Part shown: piece after piece, positions 1-8,195 of the stretch
Layout of the letters: each line of letters starts with the position of its first letter
Numbering within the stretch: the first letter of the stretch is position 1
NCBI GenBank assembly: GCA_018660265.1
Contig: JABJKS010000051.1
Span: 1-64,000, forward strand
Length of the DNA stretch: 64,000 bases
From: Rhodospirillaceae bacterium
GTDB taxonomy: Bacteria > Pseudomonadota > Alphaproteobacteria > GCA-2731375
Direction of reading: 5' to 3'
The notes under the pieces: generated by a model
Databases searched by the model: none
What the model saw: only the letters and a program-made list of their open reading frames with translations
Told to the model about the DNA's origin: nothing
Program-made: the position numbers and the translations under genes

Positions 1-246
1 ATAGTTTCTTTCATGGTGAACCGTAGGTTTTCCTGGTGTCGTTGTTTCGGTCTAGACATCCAAAACACTACGATATTTCAACAGGTTAATCTACGTTCAC
101 CGCCTAATTCAAAGGCTGGAGTGAATAATTCAGGCTAGGATTACCCGTTGATTACGTTGCATAATCGGGTTTGATCCAGATGCATAAACTGACAAGACTG
201 GAACTAATACCGACAATGTACCCAATTTGTGTACTAGGGGAAATCG
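1..246. other. Upstream intergenic region, no gene seen
   Basis: I see no coding sequence of useful length on either strand. The last 10 bases before the first gene hold a good ribosome binding site (AGGGGAAA at about 235-242). The 7-mer TGCATAA occurs at 158-164 and again at 181-187, so this stretch probably contains the promoter and perhaps an operator of the gene at 247. What lies further upstream is outside the window. Confidence 0.5.
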
Positions 247-1074
247 ATGGGGTTTAAGGTCAAGTTCTGGGGCGTTAGGGGATCGATCGCCTGTCCGTCG
301 TCAAAGTACGTTATGTTTGGCGGCAATACCTCGTGCATTGAGGTGTCTTGCGGTGGCCAGCGCGTCATTTTTGACTGCGGTACGGGCCTGCGAAATTTCG
401 GTCACTGGATGATGAAAAAGGGTGTTCGCCGGGCGGATATCCTGATGTCCCATAGCCATTGGGACCATATCAACGGCTTTCCATTCTTCTCGCCTGCGTT
501 CCAGGCGGATTGCGAATTTCGCATCATGGCAGGCCACCTTTTCGATGTGAAGGAGACTTTGCATGACATCATGTCAGGGCAGATGAACCAGCCCACATTC
601 CCCGTCCCGATCGAGGCCATGCAGTCCAAGATGGTGTTTGAGGATTTCGTGGCCGGTGACAGCTTTACCTTGGGGGACGGTATCAAGGTCACGACAACTT
701 TGCTAAATCATCCCGATAATGCAACCGGCTATCGCATCGATTACGGCGGCAAAAGCTTTTGCTATGTGACCGATACGGAACATGTTCCCGGTAAGCCGGA
801 TGAGAATATTCTGCAGCTGATCGATAACGCCGATGTGGTGGTTTACGACTGCACATATACGGATCGGGAATTCCCGGCAAAGGTTGGCTGGGGCCATTCG
901 ACCTGGCAGGAAGGCGTGCGCCTATGCAAACGCGCCAATGCAAAACGCCTGGTCATCTTCCATCATGATCCAGACCATGAAGACCCTTTCATGGAACTAT
1001 TGGAGGCGGAAGCGCGGATGACCTGGGATGGTGCCCTCATGGGCCGGGAGAATATGCGCCTGACTCTGGCGTAA
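247..1074 (+). CDS. MBL-fold metal-dependent hydrolase
   Basis: This 275-residue protein belongs to the metallo-beta-lactamase fold superfamily. The N-terminus reads FWGVRGSIA, a signature of a large group of bacterial MBL hydrolases. The zinc motif HSHWDH lies at residues 69-74, and further candidate metal ligands are the His in LLNHPDN, the Asp in VTDTEH and the His pair in FHHDPDHED near the C-terminus. It has no signal peptide, so it should be cytosolic. Members of this group act on phosphodiesters or thioesters, but the substrate here cannot be read from the sequence. The start is set by an AGGGGAAA ribosome binding site. It stands alone and converges with the GNAT gene. Confidence 0.85.
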   Translation: MGFKVKFWGVRGSIACPSSKYVMFGGNTSCIEVSCGGQRVIFDCGTGLRNFGHWMMKKGVRRADILMSHSHWDHINGFPFFSPAFQADCEFRIMAGHLFDVKETLHDIMSGQMNQPTFPVPIEAMQSKMVFEDFVAGDSFTLGDGIKVTTTLLNHPDNATGYRIDYGGKSFCYVTDTEHVPGKPDENILQLIDNADVVVYDCTYTDREFPAKVGWGHSTWQEGVRLCKRANAKRLVIFHHDPDHEDPFMELLEAEARMTWDGALMGRENMRLTLA

Positions 1075-1147
1075 TTCGGCGTAAATTGCCGTAAATGCGC
1101 TTAAGGCGGTAAGGCTCGTCTAACCCTGACCCCGGGCGTCTTAGGGA

Positions 1148-1861
1148 CTATCTTCTGGGGCTGGAGCGTATGTCCGCCAAACTGCGTATTTGCCCGCCGT
1201 CCGCATCAAAATTATCGTCCGACAGCCAGGTTTCGAAGGCCGTTTTTACCGCTGGCCAGTCCTGATCGATCATAGCGAACCAGGTGGTGTCCCGGTTGCG
1301 TCCCTTGTAGATCATATGTTGTCGGAACAGCCCCTCGTATTGAAAGCCAAGACGAAGTGCGGCCCGGCGGGACGCTTCATTGAACTTGTCACATTTCCAT
1401 TCATACCGACGATAGCCGAGATCCTCGAAGACATGACGCGCCATGAGATACATGGCCTCTGTCGCGGCCCGGCTGCGCTTTAAGGCAGGCGCATACCAGA
1501 TGGAGCCGACCTCGCAGCAGGCCCATTGCGGTGCAATGCGCAGGTAACTGGCCATGCCCCGTGCCTGGCCGCTGTCCGTATCGACCAGCGCAAAGACCAT
1601 AGGGTCATCACTCTCCCCCTGTGGTGCCAGCCAGGCCGCAAATGCTGCTGCATCCGCAAACGGGCCAAAGCTCATATAAGTCCACATCCGGTTTGTTGGA
1701 TCACCATCCGGACCGCAGGCGGCGGTGTACAAATCTTTGCCGTGGCGGGCGGGGTCAATCGGCTCCAGCCGGACCGATTTTCCCGACAAGACACCGCGAA
1801 CAGGTGAACGTCCGTCCGGGATTTTCGTTAGTGTTGTCCCGACCCTCAAATTCGAGGTCAT
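1148..1861 (-). CDS. GNAT acetyltransferase, RimJ/RimL-like
   Basis: This 237-residue protein resembles the RimJ/RimL-type GNAT family (COG1670). Family features are the SVRLEPID opening of the fold at about residues 29-36, the central strand GSIWYAPALKRSRAATEA that forms the acetyl-CoA loop, and the late segment WKCDKFNEASRRAALRLGF, where N and the R-A-A-L-R-LGF pattern are typical. It transfers an acetyl group to an amine; the acceptor may be a protein N-terminus or a small molecule. It is the last gene of a four-gene minus-strand operon, and its ATG overlaps the stop of the methyltransferase gene (ATGA), so the two are probably translationally coupled. Confidence 0.8.
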   Translation of the reverse strand: MTSNLRVGTTLTKIPDGRSPVRGVLSGKSVRLEPIDPARHGKDLYTAACGPDGDPTNRMWTYMSFGPFADAAAFAAWLAPQGESDDPMVFALVDTDSGQARGMASYLRIAPQWACCEVGSIWYAPALKRSRAATEAMYLMARHVFEDLGYRRYEWKCDKFNEASRRAALRLGFQYEGLFRQHMIYKGRNRDTTWFAMIDQDWPAVKTAFETWLSDDNFDADGGQIRSLADIRSSPRR

Positions 1862-2916
1862 TGCGGCTTGCGCGCTTCAATTTGCCCCAGCCGATTATCC
1901 AGTAGCCATTCGTATTTGGCGTCTTCAAATCCGACTTCCCTAAGGTAGGAGACATATTCCGGGCCACTGGGCACATGCCCGGTATAGTGGCCATCCCGGA
2001 TTGCCTGCAAGTGATAGAAGGCAGGATCGACAGGGCCGGAGCGATCATCGTTCAGCATATAGCCGACGATCAGAATGCCACCGCCTGCAGGCAAAGCATC
2101 ATAGGCGCGCTTCAATGTGGCCAGGACATCGTCACGCAGATACCAGTGCAGGGGCGTGATGTAGGAAATCAAATCACAATCATCGGGATAATCCCCGGCG
2201 TTCAAAAAATCGCCGGGCTGGGCATCAATGCGCTCCTCCAAGCCATGCCTGGCAACGAATTCCCGCGTCACCGGAATAACATTTGGATGATCCTTGACCG
2301 TTACCCGCAGGCCCGGATGCCGTTCGCAGGCGGCAATGGCGTAACAGCCGGACCCGCCGGCAAAATCGAGCCAGTGGTTGAAGCGGGAGAAATCAAACCG
2401 TTTGGCCAGGCGATGGGCCAGGGCGATGGAGGAGTTATAGCCGGCTGTGGTGAAATCCCGAGCCCGCTGGGGATCATCCAAATCACCTTCGTACAATTTA
2501 GAAGGGGGAACTTCAGAGCTGATGCTGCCCAGGTTGTCGGCGAAGCCCTGCATCTCGTTATATTCGGTAGGAATGGTGAAGCGCAGATAGTCGCCAAAGT
2601 ATGTCGGTTTGTCCCGCACCAGGAAACGTTCCACATCGGCCAGATTGACATTGCGACCGTCGACCTCCGCCACCAGGTCCATGGCCTTGCAGATAATCAG
2701 AAGACGGTCAGCGGTTTCCGGATCCATTTTGCAATAAGCGCCAATTTCCTGGGCTGTACTGGCCCCTTCCGACAGGGCGGTGAACAGGCCGCATTCCAGG
2801 GCAGCGGTCATGGCCTGGCTTTTCTTGAATGAAAACGCCAATTCGTTCAGGCGTTCGGAGTTTTTGCCGACTGTGGGGTCATTGGGCACACTGGGAACAT
2901 CGGAAACTTTACTCAT
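1858..2916 (-). CDS. O-methyltransferase-like protein (plant OMT/ASMT type)
   Basis: This 352-residue SAM-dependent methyltransferase has an N-terminal winged-helix dimerization part (about residues 25-110, with DVERFLV) and a C-terminal Rossmann domain with the SAM loop LDFAGGSGCYAI at about residues 185-196. The place where OMTs carry the catalytic His reads TPLHWYLRDD, so a His is present. The family methylates hydroxyl groups of small molecules; the substrate is unknown. The gene overlaps the upstream CoA-transferase by 8 bp and the downstream GNAT gene by 4 bp. A paralogue lies at 53116-54123. Confidence 0.8.
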   Translation of the reverse strand: MSKVSDVPSVPNDPTVGKNSERLNELAFSFKKSQAMTAALECGLFTALSEGASTAQEIGAYCKMDPETADRLLIICKAMDLVAEVDGRNVNLADVERFLVRDKPTYFGDYLRFTIPTEYNEMQGFADNLGSISSEVPPSKLYEGDLDDPQRARDFTTAGYNSSIALAHRLAKRFDFSRFNHWLDFAGGSGCYAIAACERHPGLRVTVKDHPNVIPVTREFVARHGLEERIDAQPGDFLNAGDYPDDCDLISYITPLHWYLRDDVLATLKRAYDALPAGGGILIVGYMLNDDRSGPVDPAFYHLQAIRDGHYTGHVPSGPEYVSYLREVGFEDAKYEWLLDNRLGQIEARKPQ

Positions 2917-4009
2917 TGGAGAGACCTTTCTTTAACAATGTCTGATGGGTACCAGGTTCAGGGGCAGGTTCAAGTGCCCGCGTGCCCGTGGCGGTACCTG
3001 GAAATCCTATTTGGCGCAGGCTTTGACCAGCTTGATCCCGGGTATCCAGGATCATATTACGGCCTTGGAGTTGCGGGCTGTCGTACGCTTCGGTAGGTGT
3101 TTTGACCAGGGCGATTTCAATATCCAGGGCGGATAGGGCATCGACCCAGAATTGGGCGCTTTGGCTGGCGAACTGTTGCCGCAGAAATGCCGTGGCCTCA
3201 CGGCCTTCCGTACCCGGCACCAAACCTTGTTGCCACAGATCTTCACGGTTGAAATAACGAAATAGCGCTTTGCAGGAACTCTCGGAGATGGCGGTTAGGG
3301 CGATGGCGCGGCCATCGCCCGCGCCATAGATGTTGAAGGCGGCGCGCTGTGATCTTGCCGCGGCCTCATCCCCACTGATGGCAACGCCGTCGCGCATGGT
3401 GCCGTGGGAGACAGAGAGAAGGGAGAACACGGTCTCCTGCATGGATAGATCAATATGCCGGCCGGCACCGTCATTCCCGCTGCGGCCTTGCAAAGCAGCG
3501 GAAATGGCAAAGGCCGCCATCACACCCGAGGTCGCATCTGTGAGATAGGTTTGCGGGCCGGCAACCGCCGTAATATTGGCATTGAGGGCGTGTAGCAGGC
3601 CGCTTTCCGCCTGGAAGATCAGATCATAGGCCGCGCGCTGGGCCTCTTCACCTGACTGCCCAAACCCGGACAGGGAGCAATAGATGATGCCGGGGTTTAT
3701 GGCGCGGATAGTGTCGTAGTCTATGCCTAGGCGCGTGGTAACACCGGGGCGATAACTTTCGATCAGCACGTCCGCATCTCGCGCCAAGTCCAGCAGGGTC
3801 CCGCGATCCGCCGCATCCCGTAAATTCAGGACGATGGATTGTTTGCCCCTGTTGAGCAATAGATCCTCGTTCGTGATGTGATCGGGGAAGCCTTCCCGTT
3901 CGATCCGGATTGACCTCGCACCCCAACCGGTCATCAAAAAGCCGCAAAATTTGCCTGGCGTCATCACACCGACTTCAAGGATGGTTATGCCCTTTAAAGC
4001 ATCCTGCAT
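2909..4009 (-). CDS. Family III CoA-transferase (CaiB/BaiF)
   Basis: This 366-residue protein is a family III CoA-transferase, which moves CoA between carboxylic acids through an aspartyl-CoA anhydride. The start GITILEVGVMTPGKFCGFLMTGWGA matches the family opening, followed by the IVLNLRD segment. The predicted catalytic Asp is in GPQTYLTDATSG. At 366 residues it is slightly shorter than the usual 390-410. It begins 9 bp after the phosphotransferase-like gene and overlaps the methyltransferase gene by 8 bp, so all four genes at 1148-4966 form one operon. The acyl substrate cannot be predicted. Confidence 0.88.
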   Translation of the reverse strand: MQDALKGITILEVGVMTPGKFCGFLMTGWGARSIRIEREGFPDHITNEDLLLNRGKQSIVLNLRDAADRGTLLDLARDADVLIESYRPGVTTRLGIDYDTIRAINPGIIYCSLSGFGQSGEEAQRAAYDLIFQAESGLLHALNANITAVAGPQTYLTDATSGVMAAFAISAALQGRSGNDGAGRHIDLSMQETVFSLLSVSHGTMRDGVAISGDEAAARSQRAAFNIYGAGDGRAIALTAISESSCKALFRYFNREDLWQQGLVPGTEGREATAFLRQQFASQSAQFWVDALSALDIEIALVKTPTEAYDSPQLQGRNMILDTRDQAGQSLRQIGFPGTATGTRALEPAPEPGTHQTLLKKGLSNE

Positions 4010-4018
4010 GTGGTCTTC

Positions 4019-4966
4019 CTAGATACTACGAAATTCGGCGATGGTGGCTTCAAGTCGATCGAGGCGTTGTTGACTGTATAGGGTGTAGTCAAAATGGTCA
4101 GCCCCCAACACGGACCCTGGCACTGACCCCGACACTGAACCGGGGTTCGGGAACATTGCGCCCACGCCACCCCAAAGGCCTGACCAGATCAGGGCCGCAC
4201 TTTTCCAGGCTGCGAAGCGCCGCCGGCTCGTTTGATCCGCGTCCTCACCCGTTAACTGGCGGTAACGGTGCAGCATATCCTCCGCTGCCCCGGCCTCCAG
4301 ATCCAGGTTCGTGGCCAAACTGGCCAGATCATACAGACCATCGTTCCAGCCGCCGTATTGCCACTGCGTCAAAAAGAACTGCTCGCCATTATCCAACACC
4401 GTATCGATAGCCAGATTGTTGTGGCAAAATACCGGTTCTATGGCCCCGATGGCCGCTTCCAATTCGTCATTCAGTGCCATGAGCCGTGCCAAAGAAGAGG
4501 CAGGGGCGGACGTCAGGGCAGCGCCGTGCTGCATGATGAGCCGGGCATAGCGGCGGTTCAGATGAAAGACCCAGAACATAGGTCCCGGCACCTCCAACCT
4601 GCCCGGCAGATCCAGATGACATTGGCCCAGCAGTCCGATCAGGCGGTCCATATTGGCGGGTTGTGCCAGATCGTCCGCGTCAGTCGCGCGCGCGTCCGGG
4701 TCATATTCAAACACCAGGGCACCGGGCTCATAATGCAATAAGGCGGGGGACAAGCCCGCCTCGTGCGCGGCTTGGGACACGGCAATTTCGTTATAGCGGT
4801 AAACCATATGTTCCGGTAGGTCATCGCCGATGTGCACGATGTAATGCTCCATGCCGTCATCCGCCAAGAACCGATGCCCGGACGGGCCTGCCGATAAGGA
4901 CCGCAATGTCACCGGCTCAGACCAAAAATCCAACTCCAAAGCCCGGCGGCGGGCATCTTCAACCAT
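4019..4966 (-). CDS. Choline-kinase/APH-like pseudokinase
   Basis: This 315-residue protein has the fold pattern of the choline kinase/aminoglycoside phosphotransferase family: a nucleotide-lobe strand HYIVHIG (41-47), the NEIAVSQAAHEAGLSPALLHYEPGALV helix region, and a catalytic loop and metal region at 180-215. The key residues are changed. The usual HNDLxxxN loop reads HNNLAIDT (182-189), so the catalytic Asp is Asn184 and the metal-binding Asn is Thr189. The usual IDWE reads TQWQ (200-203), so the metal-binding Asp is Gln201 and the following Glu is Gln203. The surrounding fold, such as YDLASLATN, is intact. I infer a catalytically dead binding or scaffold protein. It heads the minus-strand operon. 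A GSV-type tetrapeptide repeat lies near the C-terminus. Confidence 0.8.
   Translation of the reverse strand: MVEDARRRALELDFWSEPVTLRSLSAGPSGHRFLADDGMEHYIVHIGDDLPEHMVYRYNEIAVSQAAHEAGLSPALLHYEPGALVFEYDPDARATDADDLAQPANMDRLIGLLGQCHLDLPGRLEVPGPMFWVFHLNRRYARLIMQHGAALTSAPASSLARLMALNDELEAAIGAIEPVFCHNNLAIDTVLDNGEQFFLTQWQYGGWNDGLYDLASLATNLDLEAGAAEDMLHRYRQLTGEDADQTSRRRFAAWKSAALIWSGLWGGVGAMFPNPGSVSGSVPGSVLGADHFDYTLYSQQRLDRLEATIAEFRSI
4110..4145. repeat. 12-bp tandem repeat, three units
   Basis: Three imperfect 12-bp units (4110-4121, 4122-4133, 4134-4145) lie inside the pseudokinase gene. In frame they encode the repeated PGSV, SGSV, PGSV tetrapeptides near the C-terminus. The unit length is a multiple of three, so the repeat keeps the frame. 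It looks like a slipped-strand expansion in a surface loop. Confidence 0.75.
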
Positions 4967-5089
4967 TACGAACTTCCTATCAATTTCGTGCTCATGCTAG
5001 TGGATTTCGATCCGACTTGCTATGATCAACGAAACAGAGGGGCCCTTCTGTTTCGCTCGCACCACTAGGATCAAAAGAATGGATTTGCC

Positions 5090-6271
5090 ATGCCGTTGAG
5101 CGGTATTCGAGTGATCGATCTGGGCCGGGTCATCGCCGGGCCCTTGGGGCCTATGTTGTTAGGCGATATGGGGGCCGATGTTATCAAGGTCGAATCCGGG
5201 CAGGGCGATATGCTGCGCCAGCAGGCGCCGTCGTTCAGCCCTGGCATGGGCGGTTATTTCACCACCGCCAATCGTAACAAACGCAGTGTGCATGTAGATC
5301 TGCGCAAACCGGGCGGGGATAAGCTGTTGCGTGCGCTGATGGCCTCGGCGGATGTGGTGGTGGAAAATTTCCGCCCCGGTATTTTTGATGAAATGGGATT
5401 TACCGACGAGGTTCTGGCCCGGGACTTCCCGCATTTAGTGGTTGCCCGCCTGTCCGCCTTTGGCGATGTCGGGCCTATGGGCCATCGTTCGGGCGTCGAT
5501 CAATTGGTGCAGGGCTATTCAGGGTTGATGGCGATAACGGGCAGTGAAGAAACCGGGCCAATCCGCTCCGGCGTTGCGATCTCTGATGTTTTGGGTGGGT
5601 TGTGTAATACCATCGGTATCTTAGGTGCCTTGATGGAGAAGGGACAAAGCGGCCGCGGCCAGGTGGTCCGTACCTCGTTGTTGGAGGCGACCATGTCCAT
5701 GCTGACGGTGCAGGCGGGGCGGTATTTTGCCTCCGGCCAGGACCCGATGCCGGAAGGTAATCATCATCCGGCCTCTGCTCCTTACGGTTTGTTTAAAACC
5801 TCTGACGGACAAATCCAGATCATGGTGGCCCGGAACGCTGATTTTCGTCTGTTTGCAGACTTTTGTGGCCGGCCGGAATGGAAGGACGATCCGCGCTTTG
5901 CCAATGCGGGGGCTCGTTCCATCAACAAATACGACATGCGCGCCGTGGTGGCCGAGGCAATGGTGGAAAAAACCACCGAAGACTGGTTGGATTTCTTCAT
6001 CGACAACGACATCCCCCATGGCCCTGTCCTCTCAATTCAAGAAGCCTTTGAAAGCGAGCAGGCAAAGGTTTTGGGCATGACCGTTGCCATGACGGCGGGG
6101 GATGGGGTGGAGATTAAATCACCACGTTTTCCCTGGCGCTTCAATCGGACACCGGCCCAGGTGCGGTATCCGCCACCCAGTGTGGGGGAACATACGGAAG
6201 AAATCCTGGCCGAGGTCGGCCTTGGTGATGACCCAGAGGTCCGGGCAGCACTATTAGAATTGAAAACTTGA
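5090..6271 (+). CDS. Family III CoA-transferase
   Basis: This 393-residue protein is a typical full-length family III CoA-transferase (formyl-CoA transferase/CaiB type). It opens with PLSGIRVIDLGRVIAGPLGPMLLGDMGADVIKVE, and NRNKRSVHVDLRKPGG and VENFRPG are classic family segments. The predicted nucleophilic Asp is in SGVAISDVLGG. It is the first gene of a plus-strand pair; the crotonase gene follows after 16 bp. CoA-transferase plus hydratase suggests activation of a carboxylic acid to its CoA thioester and then hydration. The substrate is not known. The ribosome binding site is weak. Confidence 0.9.
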   Translation: MPLSGIRVIDLGRVIAGPLGPMLLGDMGADVIKVESGQGDMLRQQAPSFSPGMGGYFTTANRNKRSVHVDLRKPGGDKLLRALMASADVVVENFRPGIFDEMGFTDEVLARDFPHLVVARLSAFGDVGPMGHRSGVDQLVQGYSGLMAITGSEETGPIRSGVAISDVLGGLCNTIGILGALMEKGQSGRGQVVRTSLLEATMSMLTVQAGRYFASGQDPMPEGNHHPASAPYGLFKTSDGQIQIMVARNADFRLFADFCGRPEWKDDPRFANAGARSINKYDMRAVVAEAMVEKTTEDWLDFFIDNDIPHGPVLSIQEAFESEQAKVLGMTVAMTAGDGVEIKSPRFPWRFNRTPAQVRYPPPSVGEHTEEILAEVGLGDDPEVRAALLELKT

Positions 6272-6287
6272 GATAGGTAGAAAAATT

Positions 6288-7088
6288 ATGGCGCAGATAA
6301 CAATTGAAAAAGATGGTGCGGTTGCTGTTGTGAGATTTACCAATCCACCCGACGGCTTCATGAACGGCGAAACTGTACCGGAAATCACCGCCATGCTGGA
6401 CCAGGTTGAAGGCGACGATGATGTTCGCGCCGTGATCCTGACCGGTGGTCTGCCGGATGTCTTCGTGCGTCATTATTCGGTGGTGGAGTTGGAGGCCCGT
6501 GCCCGGGATCAGCGCGCCCAGGGCGTGACCTTCGATGTCACCCACCCTATACCCGAACGTGATCTGCATCGGGATTATCGCCGTATCGCGGACAGTCCAA
6601 AGCCGTTCATCGCGGCCATGAACGGCACCACCATGGGCGGCGGGTTCGAATTGGCACTGCGCTGTGATTTCCGTATCGCCCAGGACGGCCCCTATTCCAT
6701 TGGTTTACCCGAAATCAATATCGGTATTCTGCCCGGTGCAGGCGGCACCCAACTGCTCAGCCGCATAATTGGTCAGGCCAAGACGTTGGAGCTGACGCTG
6801 CTGGGCAAGACGCTGTCGCCCCGTGAGGCGGAAGCCTATGGTCTGGTCACCGAATGCTATGATGGCCCGGTGTTGGAGCGGGCCTTGGAAATCGCCCACG
6901 AACTGGCCTCAAAATCCCCCCGTGCCGTGGCTCATATCAAGCATCTTGTGCGCCGCTCCGAATTGGTGGCCCCCACGGATGGCTTTGCGATGGAGCGGAC
7001 GATGATGTCCGATCTGATGGTGCGGGACGAGACCATTGAACTGATGACGGAAATGAACCAGGGCAAGCGTGATATCCGGGATCGTTAG
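6288..7088 (+). CDS. Enoyl-CoA hydratase/isomerase (crotonase)
   Basis: This 266-residue crotonase-fold protein keeps both glutamates used by enoyl-CoA hydratases: one in MGGGFELAL and one in LPEINIGILPGAGGTQ. The oxyanion-hole segment of the first strand region, normally AxxxG, is unusual (RHYSVVELE), so the exact reaction is less certain than the fold. It probably works on the product of the upstream CoA-transferase, 16 bp away. It is one of four crotonases in the window and, with the one at 41888, one of two that keep both Glu residues. Confidence 0.87.
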   Translation: MAQITIEKDGAVAVVRFTNPPDGFMNGETVPEITAMLDQVEGDDDVRAVILTGGLPDVFVRHYSVVELEARARDQRAQGVTFDVTHPIPERDLHRDYRRIADSPKPFIAAMNGTTMGGGFELALRCDFRIAQDGPYSIGLPEINIGILPGAGGTQLLSRIIGQAKTLELTLLGKTLSPREAEAYGLVTECYDGPVLERALEIAHELASKSPRAVAHIKHLVRRSELVAPTDGFAMERTMMSDLMVRDETIELMTEMNQGKRDIRDR

Positions 7089-7203
7089 AGCCCGAATTTC
7101 TGCCGGAATTTCCTTAATTCGTTAAGAAAACTTAACCAGATATTTTGGCATAATCTTAATTTTTTCCCGGTATTGGTAGATAACAGAACAATCTCTGATA
7201 TCT

Positions 7204-7300
7204 ACCGCAAAAAGCGGATGGTGGTGCATCCGATGCGGTTCTTATGAGCGATACGAACCTATTGCTGTCGCTGCGTGCAATGGGTTTGAGGGCAACGCAG
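7204..7300 (+). promoter_or_regulatory. Structured 5' leader of the FecR-domain gene
   Basis: The 225-bp gap 7089-7313 contains two strong predicted hairpins just before the gene at 7314. The first pairs CGGATG (7215-7220) with CATCCG (7227-7232), with an outer ACCGC/GCGGT stem at 7204-7208 and 7235-7239. The second pairs CTGCGTGC (7271-7278) with GCAACGCAG (7292-7300), with one bulged A, and ends 4 bases before the AGGA ribosome binding site at 7304. The segment AACCTATTGC (7256-7265) can also pair with GCAATGGGTT, which overlaps the second hairpin, so two exclusive folds are possible. I cannot match it to a known riboswitch. Confidence 0.45.
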
Positions 7301-7313
7301 ACTAGGAACTGTT

Positions 7314-8081
7314 ATGTATATTCAAGCAAAAGTCACAAAAGCCGCCTATGCTGCGGTTTTGGCCGGCGCATTGTTGGGCGTCAGCATGCCTGTATCTACC
7401 AACGCCGGTAGCCGACTGCTCGACCGCACCACACCCAAGGGTGGGATCAGCAACGTCCTAGCCAAGCCGGCACCCGATGAAGTCGAAAACAGCATTGGTG
7501 CTGTGGCCCGCGCTCAGGCCAGCGTCGAGGGCGAATTGGGTGGTGACCGACGGGATTTGGAACGCGATCTGCCGGTTTTCGAAAACGAGGAAGTGACCAC
7601 CGGTAAGAACGCGCGCGCTGTGCTGCGCTTTCTTGATGGCAGTGTTCTGACCATTGGCGCGGATGCGGAAGTGATCCTTGACGACTATGTTTACGGAAAT
7701 TCCGGCGGCGTAATTACACTTATAAAGGGCGCGTTGCGCTTTACCTCCGGCAAAATGGGCCGCCTGGGATTGAAAATAAAAATGCCAGTTGCTACTATAG
7801 GTATTCGGGGCACGGATTTTTGGGCCGGTGAAATCGACGGCGGCTATGGCGTTTTGTTGATGCATGGTGAGGTTGACGTGACCAATGAGGCGGGCACAGT
7901 CACCTTGAGCGAACCTCATGAGGGCACTTTTATTGCGGCTGATGGCAGCGCCCCGGGTGCCGTGACGATCTGGGAAGATGGTATTCAGGAAAAGGCCCTG
8001 GCAGCCGTTGCTTTCCCCAATGGGCCCCTGTGCACGGTGCTGCAAAAGGTCGCAAAAGGCCTCTTTAACTCCTGTATTTAG
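7314..8081 (+). CDS. Secreted FecR-domain protein
   Basis: This 255-residue protein starts with a Sec signal peptide (about residues 1-32, hydrophobic core YAAVLAGALLGVSMPV, likely cleaved after TNA). The rest is a FecR domain: raised-expression strand VTTGKNARAVLRFLDGSVLTIGADAEVILDDYVY, then a second half ending in the family signature TIGIRGTDFW and a following LMHGEVDV strand. There is no transmembrane anti-sigma part and no sigma factor next to it, so it is not a classic FecR iron regulator. Stand-alone FecR proteins are periplasmic and of unclear role. It is monocistronic, with a structured leader. Confidence 0.85.
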   Translation: MYIQAKVTKAAYAAVLAGALLGVSMPVSTNAGSRLLDRTTPKGGISNVLAKPAPDEVENSIGAVARAQASVEGELGGDRRDLERDLPVFENEEVTTGKNARAVLRFLDGSVLTIGADAEVILDDYVYGNSGGVITLIKGALRFTSGKMGRLGLKIKMPVATIGIRGTDFWAGEIDGGYGVLLMHGEVDVTNEAGTVTLSEPHEGTFIAADGSAPGAVTIWEDGIQEKALAAVAFPNGPLCTVLQKVAKGLFNSCI

Positions 8082-8195
8082 GTCTCGTTATTCTCTGATG
8101 GATTGTTGGATTCTATGATCCGGCACGCGCTATTGGCTTGAGCAATTGGCGGTGAGGGGGCACAATAGCGTCTAAATCCTGGGGAGAGACGTTAT

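Noticed and set aside
1975-2832. A 285-codon open frame on the plus strand
   Set aside because: It runs antisense to the O-methyltransferase-like gene, has no family motifs, and its composition follows from the codon use of the opposite strand.
7204-7300. Leader considered as a c-di-GMP (GEMM) riboswitch
   Set aside because: The conserved core bases of that riboswitch are not found. The region is kept only as an unassigned structured leader.
7314-8081. FecR-domain protein considered as an anti-sigma factor of an iron-uptake system
   Set aside because: It has a signal peptide but no transmembrane anti-sigma part, and no sigma factor or TonB receptor gene is near.
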